A DNA stretch of 64,000 nucleotides from Mucilaginibacter sp. 14171R-50. Its GTDB lineage: Bacteria; Bacteroidota; Bacteroidia; Sphingobacteriales; Sphingobacteriaceae. A program made the position numbers and the translations under genes. This document shows, one piece after another, positions 35,532 through 42,012 of the stretch. Under the pieces are notes generated by a model. It ran no database searches. It saw nothing but the letters and a program-made list of their open reading frames with translations, and was not told the DNA's origin. Positions within the stretch are counted from its first letter, which is position 1; each line of letters opens with the position of its first letter. The stretch is taken from the NCBI RefSeq assembly GCF_010093045.1, contig NZ_CP048115.1:992001-1056000 (forward strand). Reading direction: 5' to 3'.

Positions 35532-36677
35532 TTAATTCGGTATATAATGATTCCCCGCAGGGACAGTTTTCAAATTTAGTACTTTTATAATCTGCAAAGA
35601 TACGTCTAAAAACAAGATTTTAGGATTTGCATTACGTTCTATATGATAATGAGCCTTTTCCAGCTCGGTAATAATACCCTGCGCCATGGCGTTGCTGATA
35701 ACCGCCGACATTTTTTTTGCCGTTTCCATCTCTTGCCCGGGCAGTTTAACTATTCGTTCGGCCCCTGCCCGCAGCAGGGTGCATTCGCGTATAAAACTGG
35801 TTCCATAGCGTAAAAAGTTTTTTTGATTCTCACGCCCCATCTTTGCCGCCTGATCTACAAATTTTAAAATATCAAGCCCTTTGTTGCCAAAGCAGTAACG
35901 CAGCCATTGCACAAATAACGCATGATAGCTTTTAGTGTCGTGCTGCAGCATGGCTAAAGCCTCGGTCATGTTTCCATTACTCAGGTAGGCAATCTCCGAT
36001 GCCGCTGTTTCTGTTTGATGGTGCTTATTTTCCAGTTCGGCTTTTATATCCCCGTAATTTAAACAAGGGATTTTGACAAGTTGCGTACGCGATAATATCG
36101 TGTTCAGTATCTGGTCCTGATTTTGGGCCACCAGTATAAAAAGCGTGTTGGGCTGCGGCTCCTCAATCATTTTCAGCAGAGCATTCCCCTCTTTGTCAAG
36201 GTATTCGGGCAACCACAGAATCAGCACTTTGTATGCAGATTCGAACGGTTTAAAGCTCAGTTTTTTAATGATCTGATGGCACTCGGCAATGTTAATATTA
36301 GCCTGCTTGTTTTCGGCATCCAGATAGCCCCGCCAAATATCAAGATTAATATACGGATGGGCTGTAAAGGCATCACGCCATTGCTCAATAAAAGTAAGCG
36401 CGGTGTCATCCTTATGCTTGGCGAAGAACGGGTATGAAAAATGCAGGTCGGGGTGCATAAGTTTCTGGTACTTCCGGCACGATGCGCACTCGCCGCACGA
36501 GTCGTCCGGGCGCTTGTCCCCGCACGATAGATACTGCGCATAAGCAACCGCCAGCGCCAGGCCTCCGGCACCTTCCGGCCCTAAGAACAGTTGCGCATGG
36601 CTAACCCTGTTCTCGTTAACCGAGGTTATCAACCGCTGCTTAATTGCTTGTTGCCCTATTATATCCTTAAACTGCAT
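35532..36677 (-). CDS. holB: DNA polymerase III delta-prime subunit
   Basis: A 381-residue clamp-loader subunit. I start at the ATG at 36677 (MQFKDIIGQQAIK), which fits the family; the frame is open 19 codons more. The AAA+ core is visible but its Walker A lacks the lysine (LGPEGAGGLALA), as expected for a non-hydrolysing delta-prime. The zinc cysteines occur in CGDKRPDDSCGECASC. Sensor region ILSRTQLVKIP follows. It is the first gene of holB-ricT-gldH, spacing 2 bases to ricT. Confidence 0.9.
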   Translation of the reverse strand: MQFKDIIGQQAIKQRLITSVNENRVSHAQLFLGPEGAGGLALAVAYAQYLSCGDKRPDDSCGECASCRKYQKLMHPDLHFSYPFFAKHKDDTALTFIEQWRDAFTAHPYINLDIWRGYLDAENKQANINIAECHQIIKKLSFKPFESAYKVLILWLPEYLDKEGNALLKMIEEPQPNTLFILVAQNQDQILNTILSRTQLVKIPCLNYGDIKAELENKHHQTETAASEIAYLSNGNMTEALAMLQHDTKSYHALFVQWLRYCFGNKGLDILKFVDQAAKMGRENQKNFLRYGTSFIRECTLLRAGAERIVKLPGQEMETAKKMSAVISNAMAQGIITELEKAHYHIERNANPKILFLDVSLQIIKVLNLKTVPAGNHYIPN

Positions 36678-36693
36678 TTGGTGCAAGGTAAAA

Positions 36694-36728
36694 ATTAGAT
36701 ATGAGATTTTAGATACGAGATTTGAGAC
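36694..36728 (+). repeat. AGATnnGAGA-type repeat, left copy upstream of ruvX
   Basis: TTAGATATGAGATTTTAGAT followed by ACGAGATTTGAGAC. A diverged inverted copy (CTCACATCTCATGTCTCACATC) lies at 36784-36810. The TTTG at its right end sits 20 nt before the ruvX -7 box. Confidence 0.55.
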
Positions 36729-36752
36729 AACCATGTGATTGGCCTATCTTTG
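36721..36752 (+). promoter_or_regulatory. ruvX promoter
   Basis: TTTG at 36721-36724 and TATCTTTG at 36745-36752 (exact TAnnTTTG) with a 20-nt spacer. The -33 part lies inside the left repeat copy. The leader to ruvX (about 65 nt) contains the inverted copy. Confidence 0.6.
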
Positions 36753-36783
36753 AATAAAACAAGCTTATACTATATCATGCAAG

Positions 36784-36810
36784 TTCTCACATCTCATGTC
36801 TCACATCTTA
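36784..36810 (-). repeat. AGATnnGAGA-type repeat, right copy upstream of ruvX
   Basis: Read on the minus strand this is TAAGATGTGAGACATGAGAT followed by GTGAGAA, similar to the left copy at 36694-36728 but inverted. It falls in the ruvX leader. Confidence 0.5.
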
Positions 36811-36823
36811 TAGCTGCGAAGCC

Positions 36824-37237
36824 ATGAGGGTAATGGCTTTTGACTATGGTACCAAGCGAATAGGTATTGCCGTTACCGACCCGATGCAGATCATCGCGAC
36901 GGGCCTGGATACCATCCATCCGTTAAAGATCATAGACTACCTCAAAAAATACCTGCTGACCGAGGGCGTTGAGCGCTTTGTTGTTGGCGAACCCAAACAA
37001 ATGGACAACACCCCTTCACAATCAGCTATGCACGTTAAGGGATTTGTAAACCTGCTTAAAAAAACCTTTCCGGATATTCCGGTAGAAATGCTCGACGAAC
37101 GTTTTACCTCAAAAATGGCATCGGCTACCATAGCGCAAAGTGGCATGGGCAAAAAAGCCCGGCAAAATAAAGAGCTTGTTGATACGATATCAGCCGTGAT
37201 ATTGCTGCAAAGCTGGATGGACCGCAGATTTAAATGA
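36824..37237 (+). CDS. ruvX: Putative pre-16S rRNA nuclease / Holliday junction resolvase YqgF
   Basis: A 137-residue RNase H-fold nuclease. AFDYGTKRIGIAVTD carries the first catalytic Asp, VVGEPKQMD the second acidic site, and LVDTISAVILLQSWMD the last Asp. RuvX/YqgF matures the 16S rRNA 5' end and may act on junctions. The start codon is ATG. Promoter and repeat pair are upstream. Confidence 0.92.
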   Translation: MRVMAFDYGTKRIGIAVTDPMQIIATGLDTIHPLKIIDYLKKYLLTEGVERFVVGEPKQMDNTPSQSAMHVKGFVNLLKKTFPDIPVEMLDERFTSKMASATIAQSGMGKKARQNKELVDTISAVILLQSWMDRRFK

Positions 37238-37266
37238 TTTTAAGATCTCGCTGATTAAACGAAAGA

Positions 37267-37668
37267 ATGGACTATAAGCACTCGGATATTACTGGAAAGA
37301 TCATTGGCTGCGCAATGAAAGTTCATCGGACTTTGGGTAACGGGTTTCAGGAAGTTATATACCAGCGTTGTTTGGCAATCGAGATGCAAAAACAAGGCAT
37401 TTCATTCTCCCGTGAATTAGAAATGACTATTCATTACGAAGAAGTTGAAGTTGGGACAAGGCGGGTAGACTTTTTGGTTGAGAATGTTGTGATGGTCGAA
37501 TTGAAAGCGATATCACAGTTAGATGATGCACATTTGGCACAGGTGTTAAATTACTTGGAAGCATACAAATTGGCAACCGGATTATTAATAAATTTTGGCG
37601 GAAGGAGCCTTGAATTTAAACGAGCGACTAATGAACACAAACTCTCAAGAAAAAATCGCAACCAATAG
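37267..37668 (+). CDS. GxxExxY family protein
   Basis: A 133-residue protein of the GxxExxY family (PF13366). The naming motif is Gly26-Phe-Gln-Glu29-Val-Ile-Tyr32. Asp68 in RRVDFLVE and Glu78-x-Lys80 in VELKA give a PD-(D/E)xK-like nuclease core. Function is unproven, and these genes appear sporadically between housekeeping genes. Base composition is visibly more AT-rich than ruvX on one side. It follows ruvX by 29 nt. Confidence 0.85.
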   Translation: MDYKHSDITGKIIGCAMKVHRTLGNGFQEVIYQRCLAIEMQKQGISFSRELEMTIHYEEVEVGTRRVDFLVENVVMVELKAISQLDDAHLAQVLNYLEAYKLATGLLINFGGRSLEFKRATNEHKLSRKNRNQ

Positions 37669-37734
37669 TTTATAATTTGTCAAAAATCAACGAAATCACA
37701 TAATCCTAAAAATCTGCGATGTATCTTTGCCGGC

Positions 37735-38373
37735 ATGGAGATCCTTGATCCGGCCTTGCAGGCCTACCTTGATAACCATTGCGACCCGGAACCGGCGGCC
37801 TTGCAAAAAATAAACCGGGATACTTACCTGAAGGTGCTGAAGCCGCATATGCTATCGGGCCACTACCAGGGCCGGTTGCTGAGCATGATCAGCAAAATGA
37901 TACAGCCAAAACTTATTTTAGAAATAGGGACCTTTACCGGGTACTCGGCCATTTGCCTCGCCGAGGGTTTGGCTGAAGGGGGCATATTGCATACCATTGA
38001 AGTTAACCGGGAATTTGAGGAAATGCTTAACTCACATTTCAGATCAACAAATGTGGATAAAAAAATTAAGGTTCATTTTGGGGCTGCAGAAGCAATAATA
38101 GCTGATTTTGAAGAAACTGACTTCGATTTGGTTTTTATTGATGCGGATAAACGAAATAATTTTAAGTATTTTGAGTTAGTAATTGATAAAGTAAGGCCAG
38201 GAGGCTTAATAATAATTGATAATGTTTTGTGGAAAGGGAAAGTATATGGTACCGAAAAAGATGCCGATACCGAAAATATCCGCAAACTAAATGAACTAAT
38301 AGCTGTTAACACACAGGTCGAAAAACTAATTCTACCTGTCCGCGACGGCATATTGATCATCAGAAAAAAATAA
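37735..38373 (+). CDS. SAM-dependent O-methyltransferase (catechol/caffeoyl-CoA type)
   Basis: A 212-residue class I methyltransferase. The SAM motif LEIGTFTGYSAICLAEGL is near residue 60, then HTIEVNREFEEML; DLVFIDADKRNNF carries the metal-binding Asp, and GGLIIIDNVLWKGKV the motif of metal-dependent OMTs. The substrate is a catechol-like or hydroxylated molecule. The middle of the gene (about 38000-38300) is clearly more AT-rich than the start. It leads into the glucosaminidase genes with two bases of spacing. Confidence 0.88.
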   Translation: MEILDPALQAYLDNHCDPEPAALQKINRDTYLKVLKPHMLSGHYQGRLLSMISKMIQPKLILEIGTFTGYSAICLAEGLAEGGILHTIEVNREFEEMLNSHFRSTNVDKKIKVHFGAAEAIIADFEETDFDLVFIDADKRNNFKYFELVIDKVRPGGLIIIDNVLWKGKVYGTEKDADTENIRKLNELIAVNTQVEKLILPVRDGILIIRKK

Positions 38374-38375
38374 TT

Positions 38376-38927
38376 ATGAAGAAACTCTTAACTGTTACTC
38401 TCCTTTCAGTTTCCGCATTAATTGCATCTACCACGGCCGTATCGGCGCAATCCGCAGCACAATCTTACATCGAGAAGTTCAAAAACAATGCCATTCGCAT
38501 AATGCATGAAACCGGTGTGCCTGCAAGCATTATTTTAGGCGTTGCCATACATGAATCGGCCAGCGGAAAGAGCGCGGTGGCCAAAAATCTGAACAACCAG
38601 TTTGGTGTTAAGGGCGGTGGCAGCACGGTGTACTATAAAGGCAACAAAAAGGTACATTCATCATACAAACGCTACGATAGCGTGCTCGATTCATTTAAAG
38701 ATTTCGCCCGTATCATGACCGAACGCAAACAGTTCAGTCACCTGCTTGATAAATTTTCTACAACGGATTATAAGGGTTGGGCGAAGGGCATACAGCGCAG
38801 TGGTTACGCAAGCAGTAAAAAATGGGCCGCCCAGGTTTTAGGTATCATCAACAAATATGACCTGAACGAACTTGACGATGATGCCATGCCTGATAGTACC
38901 AAACGCGAAATAGCAGACAACAATTAA
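38376..38927 (+). CDS. Secreted glucosaminidase-domain protein
   Basis: A 183-residue exported protein with signal peptide ending VSAQ. The glucosaminidase (GH73-like) domain has GVPASIILGVAIHESASGKS with the catalytic-type Glu, NQFGVKGG and FKDFARIMTERKQF. It would cut the GlcNAc-MurNAc bond in peptidoglycan. No binding module is attached. It is followed by a related gene with a LysM domain, apparently after duplication. Confidence 0.87.
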   Translation: MKKLLTVTLLSVSALIASTTAVSAQSAAQSYIEKFKNNAIRIMHETGVPASIILGVAIHESASGKSAVAKNLNNQFGVKGGGSTVYYKGNKKVHSSYKRYDSVLDSFKDFARIMTERKQFSHLLDKFSTTDYKGWAKGIQRSGYASSKKWAAQVLGIINKYDLNELDDDAMPDSTKREIADNN

Positions 38928-38945
38928 CTTTTATATTTTTTAACC

Positions 38946-38953
38946 TAAGTTTG
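38946..38953 (+). promoter_or_regulatory. -7 promoter element of the LysM glucosaminidase gene
   Basis: TAAGTTTG is an exact TAnnTTTG match. It places transcription start around 38960 and thus supports ATG 38975 over an in-frame TTG at 38951. Confidence 0.55.
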
Positions 38954-38974
38954 GCTAACAATAAGCTTAACTGC

Positions 38975-39805
38975 ATGCGTAGGATATATACATTATTAAT
39001 TGCCACCCTGTTATTTACTTCGTGCTCGGCCCACAAAAACACCATTAGCCGCAGCAAAGCCTCAAAAAACAACAAGGCTATTCAAAAACGCAACCGCGCC
39101 GCTATAGCTGCGCATAAAGACTTTACCTCGCTGGAGTATATTGAACGCTTTAAAGACATTGCCATACAGGAAATGAATACTTACGGCATCCCCGCCAGCA
39201 TAACACTTGCCCAGGGCCTTTTTGAAAGCGGCAGCGGCAATAGCGAGCTGGCCAAGGTGGCCAATAACCACTTTGGGATAAAATGCGGAAGCACCTGGGC
39301 TGGTGAAAGCTATTACAAAAACGATGATAACGAAAACGACTGTTTCAGGGTTTATAATAACCCGGAAGAATCTTTTCGCGATCACTCGGAGTTTTTAAAG
39401 AAGAAAAACTACGCCCGCCTTTTTGAACTGGATAAGAATGATTTTAAAGGCTGGGCTTACGGTTTAAAAGCCTGTGGTTATGCAACCAACCCAAAGTATC
39501 CGCAATTGCTGCTGAACATCATAACCAAATATCAGCTTGATCAGTACGACCGGCCGGAAGGCGAAATTGCCAAGATAAAGCGCGAAGACCGGGTGCTTAC
39601 ACAGATAAACGACAACATGGGCCAGCCGCAGCAGGACTCTATTTCAAAAACCCCGCCCGACGATAAAATTTACACCGTAAAACAGGGCGACACACTATAC
39701 AATATTTCTAAACGTTTTGGTATCACTGTTGATGAATTACGATCGCTCAACAAAATGTCTGACAATACCCTTAAGATCGGTCAGAAAATTGTTGTGGTGA
39801 AATAG
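38975..39805 (+). CDS. Glucosaminidase with LysM domain, lipoprotein
   Basis: A 276-residue protein. MRRIYTLLIATLLFTSC gives a lipobox, so it is membrane-anchored. Residues about 45-195 are a GH73-type glucosaminidase (GIPASITLAQGLFESGSGNS with the catalytic-type Glu; NHFGIKCGSTWAG). Residues about 230-275 are one LysM repeat (YTVKQGDTLYNISKRFG) that binds peptidoglycan. It probably trims septal or lateral wall. Start chosen by the lipobox and the upstream -7 element. Confidence 0.9.
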   Translation: MRRIYTLLIATLLFTSCSAHKNTISRSKASKNNKAIQKRNRAAIAAHKDFTSLEYIERFKDIAIQEMNTYGIPASITLAQGLFESGSGNSELAKVANNHFGIKCGSTWAGESYYKNDDNENDCFRVYNNPEESFRDHSEFLKKKNYARLFELDKNDFKGWAYGLKACGYATNPKYPQLLLNIITKYQLDQYDRPEGEIAKIKREDRVLTQINDNMGQPQQDSISKTPPDDKIYTVKQGDTLYNISKRFGITVDELRSLNKMSDNTLKIGQKIVVVK

Positions 39806-39867
39806 TGTGTTAAAGATTGTTAAACTATAAATTTTCCCTCTTTAAACGATTAGCTTTAAACTTTACA

Positions 39868-40623
39868 ATGAAGTTATGGCTTACCTGTTTTTTTAGCGTT
39901 TTATGCGCAACGGCTTTTTCGCAGGAAAAGGAGGTGACCGGCATTGTATTTAATAAAGACACCAAAACCCGCGTAGCCAAGGTTAATGTGCAAAACATCA
40001 CATCGCGCAAAACCGTTTATAACACGTTTAAGGGCGAATTTACCATAACCGCTAATCCGGGAGACCTGCTGGTATTTAGCAAGCCGGATATGTATACCGA
40101 TACCCTTAAGGTAACAGGCTATGCCGCCATGGCCGTTTACATGCGGCCGAAGGCCATCCCGCTGCAAGAAGTAACCATCCGCGACAGTTTTTTAACGCCC
40201 GAAAAGCGATTGGCCAATACCCAACGCGATTACAGCAAAATATATGGGTCGATAAATAATGCAGACCTTTTGAAGATTGGGCCAGGTGGCGTTGGTTTTG
40301 GCCCAGATGCCCTTTACAACGCATTTAGTAAAAGCGGTCGTAACGCCGAAAAGCTGCGGAACATTATAGATGCAGAGTACCGGCAAAGCATTATAGATTA
40401 CCGGTTTAACAAAGCCTTTGTGCAGGGTATTACGCACTTGCAGGAGCCGCGGTTAACCGATTTTATGCAGAAATACCGCCCCGGTTATTACCTGGTTTTG
40501 TCTTTAGGCGATTACGAGTTTATTAATTACATCAAAACGAATTTGAAACGCTATTTGCGCCACCCTGAAGCCTATGAGCTTGCCCCGCTGCCACAAATTA
40601 AATGGGATACCGATACAAAATAA
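39868..40623 (+). CDS. Carboxypeptidase-like regulatory-domain envelope protein
   Basis: A 251-residue exported protein. The ATG at 39868 gives a good signal peptide (MKLWLTCFFSVLCATAFSQ). Residues about 20-100 look like the CarboxypepD_reg-like beta-sandwich seen at the N-terminus of TonB-dependent transporters (VTGIVFNKDTKTRVAKVNVQ), but no barrel follows. The rest is helical and charged. Function unknown. A TAGCTTTA element at 39851-39858 (7/8 to the -7 consensus) precedes it. The end overlaps the start of the mini-protease gene by 22 bases. Confidence 0.75.
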   Translation: MKLWLTCFFSVLCATAFSQEKEVTGIVFNKDTKTRVAKVNVQNITSRKTVYNTFKGEFTITANPGDLLVFSKPDMYTDTLKVTGYAAMAVYMRPKAIPLQEVTIRDSFLTPEKRLANTQRDYSKIYGSINNADLLKIGPGGVGFGPDALYNAFSKSGRNAEKLRNIIDAEYRQSIIDYRFNKAFVQGITHLQEPRLTDFMQKYRPGYYLVLSLGDYEFINYIKTNLKRYLRHPEAYELAPLPQIKWDTDTK

Positions 40624-40943
40624 TTGTTGCCCCTTTCTTAAAGGTGAGCGGCATGGCCTTATTTCCGGTTATACTGGTAAACAATAAAGAACTTTTGAAC
40701 GATGCTGTAGTTATCAACCACGAACGTATTCACCTGAAACAGCAAGCCGAGTTATTGGTAATCCCTTTTTACCTGTTATACCTGATAAATTACCTGGTAA
40801 ATCTGATGATTTATCACAATCACAACGTGGCGTATTTGAATATAATTTTTGAGCGCGAGGCTTACGCAAACGAAGCCGATACGCATTACATCCGTTACCG
40901 CAGATGGTACAGTTGGTGTAGGTATTTTAAATTAAAACAATGA
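40602..40943 (+). CDS. Miniature membrane HExxH metalloprotease-like protein
   Basis: A 113-residue protein with zinc-binding-type His-Glu-Arg-Ile-His (HERIH) at about residues 41-45 and, 45 residues later, FEREAYANE, the kind of second acidic ligand seen after HExxH in M48/M56-like peptidases. A hydrophobic stretch (PFYLLYLINYLVNLMIY) lies between them and a short hydrophobic N-terminus precedes them, so it is probably membrane-bound. It is far smaller than the usual M56 or M48 enzymes. It overlaps the envelope-protein gene by 22 nt, so translation is coupled. Confidence 0.65.
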   Translation: MGYRYKIIVAPFLKVSGMALFPVILVNNKELLNDAVVINHERIHLKQQAELLVIPFYLLYLINYLVNLMIYHNHNVAYLNIIFEREAYANEADTHYIRYRRWYSWCRYFKLKQ

Positions 40944-40973
40944 AATAAGAGTTTTTTGCGTTTTATTTGTGGT

Positions 40974-41999
40974 ATGTTGAAAACCAGTATCAGACTATTT
41001 TTCTTACTGTCGTTCACAATTACATTGTCGGCAAGCGCACAAATCACAGATACCGTAAAAAAAGACACGGTTAAAATAGACACTAATCTGCTTAACAGAT
41101 ACCGCATTCCTACTAAGAAGAATGTAATACCGGTACCGCCAACCCCCATAAAAATACAGCAGGAACTGATACCGGTAACCATGCTTGACTATAAAATAAG
41201 TTACTGGCGTAAGTTTATAACTTTTGGGTTAAACTTTAGTCAGGCGGCCTTTAGCGACAACTATGCGGCCGGTGGTGTAACCGCAGTTGCGCTAAGCTCG
41301 AATTTTATATACCGGGTTGAGTATAACAAAGCGCCATTTAGCTACACCTCGGAGCTTAACCTGCTTTATGGCAAATCAAAAAATAAGGGGCAATCGTCGC
41401 GTAAAAGTAACGACCGTATATTTTTTGATAACAAGGTAGCCACACAACTATCCAAACATTGGTTTTTCTTCGGATCCCTTAGTTTCGAATCGCAATTTGA
41501 CAAAGGGTACCAATACAACGATGCTTCGGGGGCTGTACTTGCCCAACCGCTTGTCATCTCGAACTTCATGTCGCCGGGATACTTAACCGAGTCGATCGGT
41601 TTTGAATATAAGCCCACAACGTATTTCGATCTGCGTTTTGGTACGGGTACCGCCCGCCAAACTTTTGTGCTTGATACCACCATTTATCACAACCAGCCGG
41701 CCAATTACGGGGTAACACCCGGCAAAACTATCCGCACCGATGTGGCGTTCCAGATGGTAGCTATTTTTGATAAGGACATTGCCAAAAATATGCATTTAAA
41801 TACGCGTTATGACATGTTCATCCCCTACGGGCAATCACTCAGTTACGTGCGCCATCGTGTGGATGCGGTATTGGCTGCTAAGGTTAACCGCCTTATCAAT
41901 GTATCAATTAACGGTACATTGCTTTTCGACAAAAACACGTCATCAACCATACAAGGCACCGAGGGCCTGGCGCTGGGTATATTATACAAATTCCCGTAA
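40974..41999 (+). CDS. DUF3078 outer-membrane-type protein
   Basis: A 341-residue exported protein. The ATG at 40974 leads into MLKTSIRLFFLLSFTITLSASAQ, a signal peptide; an in-frame start at 40956 adds six residues. The DUF3078 region runs from about residue 80 to the end, with strands such as KFITFGLNFSQAAFSDNY and FFFGSLSFESQFDKG, a beta-rich, barrel-like pattern. No biochemical role is established. It ends 13 bases from the convergent DUF5916 gene, with no visible terminator in between. Confidence 0.82.
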   Translation: MLKTSIRLFFLLSFTITLSASAQITDTVKKDTVKIDTNLLNRYRIPTKKNVIPVPPTPIKIQQELIPVTMLDYKISYWRKFITFGLNFSQAAFSDNYAAGGVTAVALSSNFIYRVEYNKAPFSYTSELNLLYGKSKNKGQSSRKSNDRIFFDNKVATQLSKHWFFFGSLSFESQFDKGYQYNDASGAVLAQPLVISNFMSPGYLTESIGFEYKPTTYFDLRFGTGTARQTFVLDTTIYHNQPANYGVTPGKTIRTDVAFQMVAIFDKDIAKNMHLNTRYDMFIPYGQSLSYVRHRVDAVLAAKVNRLINVSINGTLLFDKNTSSTIQGTEGLALGILYKFP

Positions 42000-42012
42000 A
42001 GCAGCCGGGGGT

